Shown here in pieces: positions 1 to 8,769 of a stretch of DNA of 29,206 nt. The position numbers were made by a program, and so were the translations under genes. Every line of letters begins with the position of its first letter. The stretch's first letter is position 1. The stretch is from Methanobacteriota archaeon (lineage in GTDB: Archaea; Thermoplasmatota; Poseidoniia; Poseidoniales; SP79). The stretch covers positions 1 to 29,206 of the forward strand of contig PAZI01000012.1 in assembly GCA_002715545.1 (NCBI GenBank), given 5' to 3'. The notes below the pieces were generated by a model. That model did not search any database. It was given only the letters and a program-made list of their open reading frames with translations, and had not been told where the DNA came from.

Positions 1-141
1 TTGAAAAGAGATCTGAGCGCACAAGGCGGTGAAGGCACAGAAGGATACAATCAGTCCGCCTCTCTCGACTAAAGTCCGTTCTTCAGAACTGAAATCAAGA
101 TGCCAGCGGGTGGGTTTAGTCCATTCAACTTGAGCGAACAT
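1..141 (-). CDS. Partial hypothetical membrane protein, cut by left edge
   Basis: An open frame starts at an ATG at 141 and runs off the left edge without a stop (47 codons visible). After a polar N-terminal stretch rich in charged residues comes a hydrophobic run (residues about 29-45, GGLIVSFCAFTALC) that looks like a first membrane segment. It would follow nth in the same direction with a 36-bp gap, so it could be the next gene of the hbd-nth operon. I do not recognise it. The fragment is short and could be chance, so confidence is low. Confidence 0.35.
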   Translation of the reverse strand, partial: MFAQVEWTKPTRWHLDFSSEERTLVERGGLIVSFCAFTALCAQISFQ

Positions 142-177
142 GGCATCGGACGTGTCCCTTGTGTCATCAAGATTGGG

Positions 178-864
178 TCACTTGGGAGCCCCACCTAGGC
201 GTTTCTCTAGGGCGATGCGTTTCTTCGTTGCAGCCCATGAGCAGATCGGGCATTTCACTAGGTCATGTCGCCGCGCAGGACAATACTCTCGCCCAAAGAA
301 GATAATCTGGAGATGAAGTCTGTTCCAATCACTTTGGGAGAACGTTCGCTTGAGGTCCTGTTCAGTTCGTGTGACATTTGAACCATCTGAAAGCCCCCAT
401 CGCGTTGCGAGCCGATGGATGTGTGTATCAACAGGGAAGGCTGGCACACCAAAGGCCTGTGCCATAACGACGCTCGCGGTCTTATGTCCGACGCCAGCCA
501 GTGATTCCAAAAACTCCCAGTCAGGGTATACTTCACCGCCAGCATCGAGAATCTGTTGAGCCATAAGTTGCAGATTCTTCGCCTTGGTAGGGGCAAGACC
601 AATTTCACGGATGATCACTCTGATATGCTCAACAGGCAAGTTTGCCATTTTCTCTGGAGTATTAGCAACTTCAAAGAGATGCGGCGTGACTTGATTCACC
701 TTGTTGTCTGTCGTTTGAGCAGATAGCATCACTGCGACAAGTAGAGTATAGGGGTCAGAGTGGTCCAGAGGTATGGGTGTCTCAGGATACAGTTCGTTGA
801 GAATCTCAACGATTCTAACCGCCTTCTCCGAACGAGTGATTCGTCCCATGGCCTCACGACTCAT
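178..864 (-). CDS. nth: Endonuclease III (DNA glycosylase/AP lyase)
   Basis: Base-excision repair enzyme that removes oxidised pyrimidines and cleaves the DNA at the resulting abasic site. The helix-hairpin-helix [12 protein letters not shown] carries the catalytic lysine (about residue 128) and FPVDTHIHR the catalytic aspartate (about 146). MLSAQTTD near the N terminus is also typical. About 229 residues is slightly longer than usual (about 210). The C-terminal iron-sulfur region is atypical: C195, C205 and C208 are visible with spacing C-x9-C-x2-C, and no fourth cysteine follows, whereas the classical pattern is C-x6-C-x2-C-x5-C. The start is uncertain: the ATG at 864 overlaps the end of the upstream dehydrogenase by 11 bp, and the ATG at 849 lies just after it. 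No clear ribosome site separates them. The overlap suggests co-transcription with the dehydrogenase. Identity is certain; cluster occupancy is not. Confidence 0.92.
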   Translation of the reverse strand: MSREAMGRITRSEKAVRIVEILNELYPETPIPLDHSDPYTLLVAVMLSAQTTDNKVNQVTPHLFEVANTPEKMANLPVEHIRVIIREIGLAPTKAKNLQLMAQQILDAGGEVYPDWEFLESLAGVGHKTASVVMAQAFGVPAFPVDTHIHRLATRWGLSDGSNVTRTEQDLKRTFSQSDWNRLHLQIIFFGREYCPARRHDLVKCPICSWAATKKRIALEKRLGGAPK

Positions 865-1705
865 AGTCGTAGAATCCCGCACCTGATTTACGACCAAGTT
901 TCCCCTGTTCGACCATTTGTATGAGGAGAGGTGCAGGGGCGTATTTGTCATCGGCCAAACCTTCGTGTAAGACGTTCATGATGTGAAGGACTGTATCGTT
1001 ACCAATCAGGTCTGCAAGTGCCAAGGGTCCGATAGGGTGGTTCATCCCGAGTTCCATGATGCCATCAATCGCTTCTGGTTGAGCAACACCCTCTTGCAAT
1101 GTGAGGATTGCCTCATTGATCATTGGACAAAGAATGCGATTGGAGACGAACCCGGGTGAATCATTACAGTTCAGTGGAGTCTTCCCCATCTTTTCAGCAA
1201 CTTCTGTGACTGCGTTATTTGTCTCGTCAGAAGTCTTCACTCCGTTGATAATCTCTACTAGTTTCATGATTGGAACTGGGTTCATGAAATGCATTCCAAT
1301 AACTCTGTCACCGCGCTGAGTCTGTTCAGCAATCTTTGTGATGCTGATGCTGCTTGTATTCGAAGCCAAGATAGCACCTGGCCGGCAGATTGCGTCAAGT
1401 TCCTTGAATGTAGAGTATTTGAGTTCAGGAACTTCTGGAATAGCCTCTACGACTAGATCTGATTCACTGCAAGCACTCTTCTGAGTTGCAGTTGCGATAA
1501 GTGATCGTGCCACGTCTGCGTCCTTCTGTGTCATGCGTTCTTTGGAAACGAGTTTGGAAAGGGATGTCTCAATCGTCTTCAAGCCACGATCAAGGAACGT
1601 CTGGTCTATGTCAATCATGACTACTTCAAATCCCGAACATGCTGCTACCTGGGCAATGCCATTTCCCATCTGGCCGCTACCGATTACCGCTATGCGTTCA
1701 ATCAT
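854..1705 (-). CDS. 3-hydroxyacyl-CoA (3-hydroxybutyryl-CoA) dehydrogenase
   Basis: NAD(P)-dependent oxidation of 3-hydroxyacyl-CoA to 3-oxoacyl-CoA, in beta-oxidation or butanoate metabolism, in the cytosol. The Rossmann signature [12 protein letters not shown] lies at residues about 9-20. [17 protein letters not shown] contains the catalytic-dyad histidine region, and [12 protein letters not shown] begins the C-terminal dimerisation domain. About 283 residues matches the single-domain Hbd/PaaH family, with no fused enoyl-CoA hydratase. The frame stays open far upstream but there overlaps the surface-protein gene, so the start is the ATG at 1705 ([11 protein letters not shown], the usual family start). 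An ATG at 1720 is the alternative, with a G-run (ccccc on the plus strand) only 2 nt before it. Nth follows with overlap or near-contact. Chain-length preference cannot be read from sequence. Confidence 0.93.
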   Translation of the reverse strand: MIERIAVIGSGQMGNGIAQVAACSGFEVVMIDIDQTFLDRGLKTIETSLSKLVSKERMTQKDADVARSLIATATQKSACSESDLVVEAIPEVPELKYSTFKELDAICRPGAILASNTSSISITKIAEQTQRGDRVIGMHFMNPVPIMKLVEIINGVKTSDETNNAVTEVAEKMGKTPLNCNDSPGFVSNRILCPMINEAILTLQEGVAQPEAIDGIMELGMNHPIGPLALADLIGNDTVLHIMNVLHEGLADDKYAPAPLLIQMVEQGKLGRKSGAGFYDYES

Positions 1706-1742
1706 AGTCGGCGCAATCATGGCCCCCACATCAAATGATGGT

Positions 1743-4700
1743 CTAACTATAGGAGTGCCATTCCCCTGAGACTGGGTCGCGATAAAACCACGTACCACTG
1801 TTTTGGGGATATTCAAGAATTTCCCACCCTTCTTGGTCATATTGTCCAACCATGTCTGGAGTGGGCCAAGCTCCGTAATTCTCGTATCCTCCCCCGCCAT
1901 ATGCTCCTTGTTGGTCTCCTGAATAAGACCCGCTATACTCGTCCTGCCCCCAGGCAGGTGGTGCGGCATATGGGTCGGCAGGTCCTTGCGGTGGGGCTCC
2001 ATATGGGTCTGCCATATGCTGGCCCCCGATGCTCCCTTGGCTTGGAGTCATGGGCGTTGCCATCTGCCCAGGAATCGGGGCAACTTGTCCCTGCATCTGC
2101 ATCATCTTCTCCTGCATTTCAGCCATTTTCTGCTCTAACTTTTCTTTCTCTCGTTGAGCTTTCTCTTCGTGAGGTGCAAAGTCGTCATCCCATTCATCAT
2201 CATCATCTAATCCTGTGCGCCCGAGCACGACGACTAGGACGACGAGAAGCATACATCCGGCAGCAGAGCCTAGTCCAATGATTGCTGCAGGCTTTTGATA
2301 CCATGCAGAAGACCGTGAAATAACTGCATCATCAGGGTCTAATGCAGCGCAGATCCCATCCCCATCTTGGTCCACGGGGGTGTCGTTCGCTTGTTTTGGA
2401 TCGGTCAAGCAAGCAATCTCATCGGTATCGCTCCAACCATCGTCATCGTCATCATCATCTGCTTCGTCGATGATTTCTTCACATTCCAGGGGGAGTATGT
2501 TATACAGCGTGAGTGCTAATAGGGGGTCATCCAAGCAGGCTTGGAGTATCGCTGGATCGATGGAAGAATTCGTGGAATTGGTGACATTAGTGTCGTTATG
2601 TCCAGTAGCGTTCCCTGTGCCGTTAGTGTTGAGTCCAGTGTTGTTTGAAGTCGTGTTTCCATCATCAGGATCTACGCTCGTAGGGATACAACCAGTTGCA
2701 TTCACTTGTGCGATATCTATTGATGGTGTCGCAGGGCATTCGTCCTCATCATCCCAGAAACCATCTCCATCTGTATCCAGTCGGATACACCCGTCGAGTG
2801 ATGCCTCATTGGCAGGTATCTCGGGGCAGTGGTCCGAGTTGTTGGCATCTGGTCGATAGATGCCTGCAGGACGATCACCGCTAACATTCATTCCAAATAA
2901 TTCGTAGTTATCCCCGAACCCATCTCCATCAATGTCGGACCACTGTGTCGAATCATTCTCGAATGCATCAGCAGTACCAATAGGTGATTCAAGAAATATG
3001 CTGTCGGGGTCTGAGTATCCATCGCCATCTGTATCTGGACAACCACGCCGGTCGATAGTCGAATTACCTGCAAGCGTTGGACAGTCATCTTCACTCGCAT
3101 CATCGAATCCATCTCCGTCAATGTCACCTCCACGGGTTGGGTCGCACGGGAATGCATCTTCTCCCGGCTCCGCGCAACTGCAGGCGCCGATGAGGCAGGT
3201 GCATTCATCACCACAGTTCAGTGGATCCGGGAGTCCGTCGCCATCGCTGTCGGGACATCCCATATGTCCTCCTGTTGAATTACCCCATAGGAGTGGGCAG
3301 ATGTCTGAAAGGTTGGTTACGGATAACAGAACTCCTAAGTTGGTTCGATTGCTGTCACAACTCTGGTCATATCGTTCAGGATACAACATCTCATCGTCGT
3401 AGTTGTCGCCGAATCCATCGCCGTCGCAGTCCCACCACTGGCTTGCCTCGTCTGTGAAATTGTCAGCACCTGATTCCCATGTCCAATTAGCATCTGGGTC
3501 GGAGTATCCGTCACCGTCAGAATCGGGACACCCTATTCTGTCAGCTGTGCTCTGGCCAGGTGAGTGGGGACACATGTCAAGGCGAATACTAGTTATTGTG
3601 CCTGGGTCTTCGCCATCGATCCAATCATCTGCCCATCCATCGCTGTCCGAATCATTGGCAGCATGCCTAAGGCGAGGGAAATAATCGACACGTTGGGCAT
3701 TTTCTATCCACGTTCCCAGTGATTGGGGGGAATAACTGGGGGAGGCACAAGTGAGTCCTGACCTACTGCTATTCAGATTGCTATTCGCCCAATTGTCCCC
3801 ATACCCGTCTCCGTCGCAATCCCACCATTGCGTGGGCTCGTTAGGGAAGGCATCACCAAGTCCATCCGGGTGTGCGAACCAGGATTCGTCAGAGTCCGAA
3901 TATCCGTCGCGGTCGCTATCAGTGCAGCCTAGCCTATCAATCGACGAGATTCGAGCAGCGAGTACATCTGCTTCAGGTGTGTTGATACACACGTCAGGTT
4001 GATTCCCCGCGGGATTGTCACCATATTGGTCACCGTCTTGGTCACTCCATTGACTAGGATCGTCTGGAAACGAATCGTGAATTGTTCCTTCAGCATCCTG
4101 ATTCGCATACCCGTCTCCATCAGAATCGGGGCAACCAGCTCCAGCTCCCTCAGTGGCATTCCCCGCAAGGTATCGGCATCCATCGACTGCATCGTTGAAT
4201 CCATCGGCATCTGAGTCTAACTGTACGAGGGCACAGCCGTTGGAGTTCGGAGGTGTGGATTCCTTGGTGCCGCTGCACTGGTCCTTGCCATCCCATACTC
4301 CATCTCCATCCTCGTCAGGCAAGAGTGATTGGAATTCATTGGGGAGGCGGTCATGTGCCGGGATTCTCAGATCGTCGTGCATCCCTGTGACAGCTGTATG
4401 TGCGGCATCGACAAGGTTCTGGGTATTGTTATCAAGAGCGTGTATTGCGAGTTCAGCGCGAGCCCCGAACGAACTATACGGTATCAGGAGATTTATGTCA
4501 ACAGCTAGAGGATATGTACCATTGGCCACAGCCTCTTCAGATGGTACAATTGCAGTTGCATTCAGGGATTTCAAGTCGGAGGCCCCATGAGTTTCATTGT
4601 CAAAGACTGACACCAGGTCAACGCCAGAAACATTCAGGTCCTCATACACCGACATGGCGATGGCTTCATCGAGTGCAAGTGATGTTGTGACATCTGAAAC

Positions 4701-6542
4701 ACCACGGTAGACAGAACCCGACAGATCGGGATGGAAAGTGCGGGTGATGTTGCATGATTCGCATAGGAATAATTCTCTCGCAGCATGTTCGATGATGAGG
4801 TGTGAGTATGGGGTGCGCAAGCCGATTCCTGGTCCGGTAGAGGGGGCTTCCGGGCAATTCGTAGTCACTCCTTGAGTGAAATCAGAAAATTCGGCGGTCC
4901 CATCTGAATCAAGTCCAGGGAACGGAGACCACTCATATGCTCCTGCAGATGCCCCTATCTTCCTTGAAATGGGGGGCAGGTATCCGGTAGGTGAGATGAA
5001 TTCGGTGACCGTTTCATTGGTCATTGTATATCTGAGCTGTACGGTACTCAGTCCTGCCAGATTGGTGATGCACTGAGATGCCTTTGTTCCGCTCCCAGTT
5101 CCAAAGAACAATCCAACTCTGCCGAAAGGTACTGTGATGAGGGCCTCATCAGTGTCATAGCACTCGGACCACCCGTCAGAGGAGTAATTTGCAGCTAGAG
5201 CTACGTGGGCTTGATGAGGTCGACCAAGGATGACGCCCACTTCGGTCTCTCCTTCGCAGAGCGATTCAGTCAGGTCCTTTTCGGAGAAACTGCTCGTGGT
5301 GGTCTCGCTAGTAGTGATGTACTCGTATGGTCCGATGAGGCCGTCCCAGGCATCTATCATGGTCGTAGTAGAGTCTTGCAAGGTGGCTAACCCTCTCAAG
5401 GTGAGCCACCCTCTCTCCTCGACCATCAAGTGGGTTGAAGCATTGGCAAGGCCGATAATCAGTGATGAGCCGGTACTAGACCAAGAGATGGAGGTGGCAT
5501 GCTGATCCCAGCCTGAGCCAATGGCCTCTCCAGTGGAATTTTCGCCGACGTTATACAGGCGTACGACATTACCTTGTGCGTCTTCAGTCGCAGGGATACC
5601 TGCCACGGCAATAGTGCTGCCGTGAGGCGACCAAGCAATGCTTTGCACCTGATTCAGGTAAGAGCTTCGATTCACGATGAGTGTTGAAGTTGAGAGATTG
5701 AAGACAAAGAGTTGTTCGCTATCATTGACCGCTGCGAGCCGTCCCCCATCCGGACTTATCTCAACGTGATCAATTTGTCCTGAGAATGCAGTAATGTTCC
5801 GGATATACTGCATTGACGACGTGTTGATGATTGAGATGCTTGAGCCGTGGGTTGCGGCCAGTACTCTCCCGTCAATCGAAGAATCGAGGTCGCGAACTTC
5901 TGAAGTGAGCGTGATTGTCGTGCCCAGATTCGCAGCAGAGATGTTATGCGTGAGTAGATTCCCTGTATTTGTCCCTGCAAAGATGAATTTCCCATCTGAG
6001 GAGAAGACAACATCTGAGATACTCGCTCCAATGGCGAGGGTGCGGGACGATTTTGAACCGGTGAGGGTATTGATGATCTCAATCTTTCCGTTTCCTAGCG
6101 CAGCAACCAATTCAGTTCCATCGGGGCTGAAGTCAATGGCATTCAGCGATGCCGAGGTGCTTCCAAGTGACCTGATTATCACGCCTCTTGAGTCGTACAG
6201 AATGATTTCTCGGTCTGCATATCCTACTGCGAAAGAAGAGTCGTCCTCGGCCCAGGCAGTGGTTGTCGTCGAGATATTTCCTGATACGCTAGCCAGAATT
6301 CCTCTACCGTTGAAATTGAATGTCTGCTCTTCATCGCGGTCTGCCACTCCATTTTGATTAGCGTCTGGGCAACCTGAACTGGTAATACTTGCTCGCCCTG
6401 GTCCATATGGGCAGTCATCCGAAGCGTCTGCGACAGTATCGGCATCCGTATCGAGAGCAGCGGCGGACAAGGTGGGGAGTATCAGTGCGGCCAACAGCAG
6501 GGCCGCCGGGAAAAGGGATGAACGTCCTGCATCGGTCCCCAT
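1743..6542 (-). CDS. Giant surface protein: propeller-like + TSP3 repeats, C-terminal anchor
   Basis: Predicted exported protein of 1599 residues, function not recognised. Order of parts: signal peptide (residues 1-28, hydrophobic [19 protein letters not shown]); one Asp-rich calcium-type motif (about 31-70); a WD40-like propeller region (about 75-370) with repeated FSPDG/ISPDG/WSPHG turns; a mixed extracellular region with Cys pairs and NxS/T sites (about 380-735); an array of thrombospondin type 3-like repeats (about 740-1400, many DxDGDGxxD loops); one transmembrane helix (about 1419-1441); then a cytoplasmic tail with DDDDEWDDD, a charged, Met/Gln-rich coiled coil, a Pro/Gly/Tyr/Gln-rich linker, and an aromatic end ([13 protein letters not shown]). 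TSP3 loops bind calcium in known families, so a calcium-stabilised stalk is a reasonable inference. The gene is monocistronic or heads the hbd-nth run. A TATA-like site lies about 50 bp upstream of the ATG. Confidence 0.9.
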   Translation of the reverse strand: MGTDAGRSSLFPAALLLAALILPTLSAAALDTDADTVADASDDCPYGPGRASITSSGCPDANQNGVADRDEEQTFNFNGRGILASVSGNISTTTTAWAEDDSSFAVGYADREIILYDSRGVIIRSLGSTSASLNAIDFSPDGTELVAALGNGKIEIINTLTGSKSSRTLAIGASISDVVFSSDGKFIFAGTNTGNLLTHNISAANLGTTITLTSEVRDLDSSIDGRVLAATHGSSISIINTSSMQYIRNITAFSGQIDHVEISPDGGRLAAVNDSEQLFVFNLSTSTLIVNRSSYLNQVQSIAWSPHGSTIAVAGIPATEDAQGNVVRLYNVGENSTGEAIGSGWDQHATSISWSSTGSSLIIGLANASTHLMVEERGWLTLRGLATLQDSTTTMIDAWDGLIGPYEYITTSETTTSSFSEKDLTESLCEGETEVGVILGRPHQAHVALAANYSSDGWSECYDTDEALITVPFGRVGLFFGTGSGTKASQCITNLAGLSTVQLRYTMTNETVTEFISPTGYLPPISRKIGASAGAYEWSPFPGLDSDGTAEFSDFTQGVTTNCPEAPSTGPGIGLRTPYSHLIIEHAARELFLCESCNITRTFHPDLSGSVYRGVSDVTTSLALDEAIAMSVYEDLNVSGVDLVSVFDNETHGASDLKSLNATAIVPSEEAVANGTYPLAVDINLLIPYSSFGARAELAIHALDNNTQNLVDAAHTAVTGMHDDLRIPAHDRLPNEFQSLLPDEDGDGVWDGKDQCSGTKESTPPNSNGCALVQLDSDADGFNDAVDGCRYLAGNATEGAGAGCPDSDGDGYANQDAEGTIHDSFPDDPSQWSDQDGDQYGDNPAGNQPDVCINTPEADVLAARISSIDRLGCTDSDRDGYSDSDESWFAHPDGLGDAFPNEPTQWWDCDGDGYGDNWANSNLNSSRSGLTCASPSYSPQSLGTWIENAQRVDYFPRLRHAANDSDSDGWADDWIDGEDPGTITSIRLDMCPHSPGQSTADRIGCPDSDGDGYSDPDANWTWESGADNFTDEASQWWDCDGDGFGDNYDDEMLYPERYDQSCDSNRTNLGVLLSVTNLSDICPLLWGNSTGGHMGCPDSDGDGLPDPLNCGDECTCLIGACSCAEPGEDAFPCDPTRGGDIDGDGFDDASEDDCPTLAGNSTIDRRGCPDTDGDGYSDPDSIFLESPIGTADAFENDSTQWSDIDGDGFGDNYELFGMNVSGDRPAGIYRPDANNSDHCPEIPANEASLDGCIRLDTDGDGFWDDEDECPATPSIDIAQVNATGCIPTSVDPDDGNTTSNNTGLNTNGTGNATGHNDTNVTNSTNSSIDPAILQACLDDPLLALTLYNILPLECEEIIDEADDDDDDDGWSDTDEIACLTDPKQANDTPVDQDGDGICAALDPDDAVISRSSAWYQKPAAIIGLGSAAGCMLLVVLVVVLGRTGLDDDDEWDDDFAPHEEKAQREKEKLEQKMAEMQEKMMQMQGQVAPIPGQMATPMTPSQGSIGGQHMADPYGAPPQGPADPYAAPPAWGQDEYSGSYSGDQQGAYGGGGYENYGAWPTPDMVGQYDQEGWEILEYPQNSGTWFYRDPVSGEWHSYS
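2345..4330 (-). repeat. Coding repeat array (TSP3-like modules)
   Basis: Within the surface-protein gene the protein repeats a composite module of roughly 60-75 residues. One half is [18 protein letters not shown] (at least five variants); the other is [25 protein letters not shown], of which four copies are seen ([52 protein letters not shown]). On the plus strand this appears as recurring catcxccatc runs. Copies are diverged in sequence and in spacer length. That suggests an old, protein-level duplication rather than a recent tandem DNA expansion. Confidence 0.75.
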
Positions 6543-6589
6543 CTTTACTCACTTCGCGCATGTGGATTTGAATCTCATCCTTCTAAGGG

Positions 6590-6598
6590 CAATATACG
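6590..6598 (-). promoter_or_regulatory. TATA-like promoter of the surface-protein gene
   Basis: Read on the minus strand the site is gTATATTg, centred about 6594. Archaeal initiation about 26 bp downstream would fall near 6568, giving a leader of about 26 nt before the ATG at 6542. The leader contains a GTGA element 7 nt before the ATG. It lies in the short gap after the 3' end of tRNA-Gln. It is called by position and composition only. Confidence 0.4.
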
Positions 6599-6603
6599 AC
6601 CAA

Positions 6604-6676
6604 TAGCCCTGGGCGGATTCGAACCGCCGTCCCCGGGTCCAAAACCCGAGATGATGGTCCCCTACACTACAGGGCT
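6604..6676 (-). tRNA. tRNA-Gln (TTG)
   Basis: The minus-strand cloverleaf has acceptor AGCCCTG pairing with CAGGGCT and discriminator A. Anticodon stem TCGGG/CCCGG encloses the loop TTTTGGA, giving anticodon TTG (Gln, CAA codons). The T arm is GGCGG-TTCGAAT-CCGCC. CCA is not encoded and no intron is seen in the anticodon loop. In most archaea this tRNA is charged with Glu and converted by GatDE; those genes are not in the window. Confidence 0.93.
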
Positions 6677-6766
6677 TGACCACCGTGCACTGTCAAGCGA
6701 TTAGAAACCTTTCCAGTCAGAAACCAGTGGCCGAGATGTTGATACTTGATTCGGAGGTGCCACGCC

Positions 6767-7261
6767 ATGGCCGGGGCAGGTAGTGCGTCAGTCTTGAAAC
6801 CCTCAGCAATCCTCCTCCTCCTTTCTGGATCGCTTATTCTAACGGCGATTGTCTTGACCGTGGCTCCTCGTACGGTCACTACATCAGAGGAACGTTTGGA
6901 ATTGGTTGAATTGGGATTAGATGCAGGTGACCTTGTCCTCGTAGAGGTGGAATGCTCTGCAGATGACATTGCTGTAGAATTATCCCTGATTGGGGAGTCC
7001 CAGGGGAGCTCTGAGTCAGTTCGCCGGGTCTCTCTCTCTCAAACTGATCAAGGATTTGATGGCAGCATTGCGGCTGATGGCGAGGGCCGCCATAAAGTGG
7101 TCATAGAGTTCCAGGGTTTGGAAGGTGAAGCACAAGTGAAATATTCTGTGAAAGGGCGCCTATTTTCTGTCTGGATTGTTGCTCTGATGATTGCCGTCCC
7201 CTCGGGCATATGGGGTGCTTGGTTAAAACAAAGTGAAGGCAACGAAGAAGCCTCGAGCTAA
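6767..7261 (+). CDS. Small membrane protein with two terminal spans, unknown function
   Basis: About 164 residues. I chose the ATG at 6767 because a strong Shine-Dalgarno (GGAGGTG) sits 7 nt upstream; an ATG-like start at 6746 lies before that site. One transmembrane helix is near the N terminus (SAILLLLSGSLILTAIVLTV) and one near the C terminus (VWIVALMIAVPSGIWGAWL). Between them is a soluble domain of about 95 residues, rich in beta-type alternation and acidic residues, probably facing outside. The C-terminal tail is short and acidic. It stands alone between tRNA-Gln and the convergent methyltransferase-BirA gene (12-bp gap). No family is recognised. Confidence 0.78.
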   Translation: MAGAGSASVLKPSAILLLLSGSLILTAIVLTVAPRTVTTSEERLELVELGLDAGDLVLVEVECSADDIAVELSLIGESQGSSESVRRVSLSQTDQGFDGSIAADGEGRHKVVIEFQGLEGEAQVKYSVKGRLFSVWIVALMIAVPSGIWGAWLKQSEGNEEASS

Positions 7262-7273
7262 CTCGGATTCTTT

Positions 7274-8587
7274 TCACGGCTCTTGTACGAACAATAAACC
7301 ATCTTGATTCAATGACAGAGGTTGTTGCCTCTCTGCACCCCACCTGCTCATAGCACGGTGTGCAATGCCTAGGGTCTCAGCATCGCTAGGTGGGGCGCCA
7401 GCAGGCCCTCTGTCGAACCAATGTGCGATCGCGGCAGTCATGTGGTGCGTCAGTTGTTCTACATCTCCCGAAGGATTGAGTTCGCTCAATGAGCCCCATG
7501 GCTGAGGAGCTTGCGAGATGTTGATTCCGATACCTAATACTATTCGGGACTCTAATCCTTGTTGGCGTGCTTCAAGAAGGATGCCTCCATATTTCTTGTC
7601 AAAGATCATCAAATCATTAGGCCATTTGAGGCCGAGGGAATTGTGCCATGCATTCGCTGAATCAAATGCGATTGATGTGGAACCCGTCCACCGCTGAACG
7701 GCGTCAGTGGCGGCAAGTGCGGAACGCAATTGAATGATATGGGGCTTTTCGATGACTTGTCCGATAGTTGGGAGGACCCACGATGACGTTAGGTCTCCGG
7801 TTCGTGAATCCCACGTCCGCCCTTTACGTCCCTTGCCAGATGTCTGGTTCTTTGCCACCACTCGGTCACCTGGTTCGAGTCCAATGGTCTCGAGGGCAAC
7901 TTGGTTGGTTGACTCTGCTTCTTCAAGAGTGAATATGCGGGATTCTGGCCATGGACGCCAGAGGCAGAGCGCAACAAGATGTTCGCCTCCATGTCGGGTC
8001 CTGGCGAGCGGCCTCATGGCCCAACCATCGTCTGCATAAACACGCGATATTTGCTTGCATGTATCTCCATCCGATAGAATCAGCAATAGAAAACCATTCT
8101 CTCCCAATCCTTGCCCTCTCTGAATATTAGACGAAAGGTACTGGTGATCAGCGACAGAAGCGGTCAGCGAAACCTCGTCGCGCCATTGGAATGTTTGGGC
8201 TCCGGGGCTTATCGGATCAAGATAGGGGGCATTCCAGACGATGAGGTCGTAGGATGAATCGAAATTCAGAGTTCTGACGTCTTGTTCATGGACTATTATT
8301 TGTTCACTGAGGCCGTGGGATTCTGCTACTCCCCGCGTCACTGCTACTGCCTCGGGATGGATGTCTATGGCAGTGACACGATGTCCTTCCAATGCTAGTG
8401 CCATTGTCACTGCACCACTCCCGGGACCTATCTCTAGAATTCTGCAAGAATTTCTATTTCTGAGTTCTTCTTTGAGTACGTCGGATAGGAATTGTGTATC
8501 TTCCCGAGGGGGGTAGACGGTCCGCGGAATTTTCCACGACCTCAGCACTCCGTCCCAAGTCTTGAAGGCCACTTGGAGGGGACTCAC
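7274..8587 (-). CDS. Fused HemK-like methyltransferase and biotin protein ligase
   Basis: Two enzymes in one chain; numbering is from the longest frame, start 8602. Residues about 1-215 form a class I SAM methyltransferase: PPREDTQFLSDVL as in archaeal HemK/Mtq2 proteins, motif I LEIGPGSGAVT (56-66), acidic ID (79-80), and NAPY at 124-127 where the family normally has NPPY. Residues about 222-442 form a BirA/LplA-fold biotin ligase: EAESTNQVA (228-236), SGKGRKGRTWDS (255-266), GLKWPND (324-330), GGILLEAR (339-346) and GIGIN (357-361). The ligase attaches biotin to a carboxylase carrier lysine; no DNA-binding domain is present, so no repressor role is indicated. Start: GTG at 8587 lies 26 bp from the TATA centre and could be leaderless; GTG at 8602 is the alternative. 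The methyltransferase substrate (aRF1 glutamine in Mtq2) is uncertain because of NAPY. Confidence 0.9.
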   Translation of the reverse strand: MSPLQVAFKTWDGVLRSWKIPRTVYPPREDTQFLSDVLKEELRNRNSCRILEIGPGSGAVTMALALEGHRVTAIDIHPEAVAVTRGVAESHGLSEQIIVHEQDVRTLNFDSSYDLIVWNAPYLDPISPGAQTFQWRDEVSLTASVADHQYLSSNIQRGQGLGENGFLLLILSDGDTCKQISRVYADDGWAMRPLARTRHGGEHLVALCLWRPWPESRIFTLEEAESTNQVALETIGLEPGDRVVAKNQTSGKGRKGRTWDSRTGDLTSSWVLPTIGQVIEKPHIIQLRSALAATDAVQRWTGSTSIAFDSANAWHNSLGLKWPNDLMIFDKKYGGILLEARQQGLESRIVLGIGINISQAPQPWGSLSELNPSGDVEQLTHHMTAAIAHWFDRGPAGAPPSDAETLGIAHRAMSRWGAERQQPLSLNQDGLLFVQEP

Positions 8588-8608
8588 GCTGCTACTCTTC
8601 ACAGGTAG

Positions 8609-8617
8609 TTATATTAA
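8609..8617. promoter_or_regulatory. Near-palindromic TATA element, possibly bidirectional
   Basis: TTATATTAA, reading TTAATATAA on the other strand, is centred at 8613. Initiation 26 bp away on the minus strand falls at about 8587, exactly on a GTG codon of the methyltransferase-BirA gene. Initiation 26 bp away on the plus strand falls at about 8639, 15 nt before tRNA-Lys. One TATA sequence may therefore serve both directions. This is inferred from spacing alone. Confidence 0.5.
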
Positions 8618-8653
8618 CAGTCCGCAGGTCGGCTCAATGCCCAAGGGGTCATA

Positions 8654-8727
8654 GGGCCCGTAGCTTAGATAGGTAGAGCATCCGGCTTTTAACCGGACGG
8701 TCGCGGGTTCGAATCCCGTCGGGCTCA
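8654..8727 (+). tRNA. tRNA-Lys (TTT)
   Basis: Acceptor GGGCCCG pairs with CGGGCTC (one G-T pair), discriminator A. The D arm is TAGCTTAGATAGGTAGAGCA. Anticodon stem TCCGG/CCGGA surrounds loop CTTTTAA, giving anticodon TTT (Lys). The T arm is GCGGG-TTCGAAT-CCCGT. CCA is not encoded and there is no intron. It lies 42 bp before the probable start of rpoH in the same direction, so the two may share a transcript. Confidence 0.95.
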
Positions 8728-8769
8728 CCTTCCAAGCCGCGGACTCGCTCGCGGGCAGGGGGGCTAGGG

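Noticed and set aside
2345..4330. Possible CRISPR-like or tandem DNA repeat array
   Set aside because: Repeats are diverged, in coding phase, of variable spacing and encode TSP3 modules. There is no constant direct repeat with unique spacers.
2380..4590. Several long plus-strand frames (up to about 160 codons), Ser/Pro-rich, opposite the surface-protein gene
   Set aside because: They mirror the Asp/Gly-rich TSP3 codons on the other strand (GAT/GAC read as ATC/GTC, and shifted frames give Ser/Pro). They show no ribosome sites and no recognisable domain.
7274..8587. BirA as a transcriptional repressor
   Set aside because: The N-terminal domain is a methyltransferase and not a winged helix, so a repressor function is not supported.
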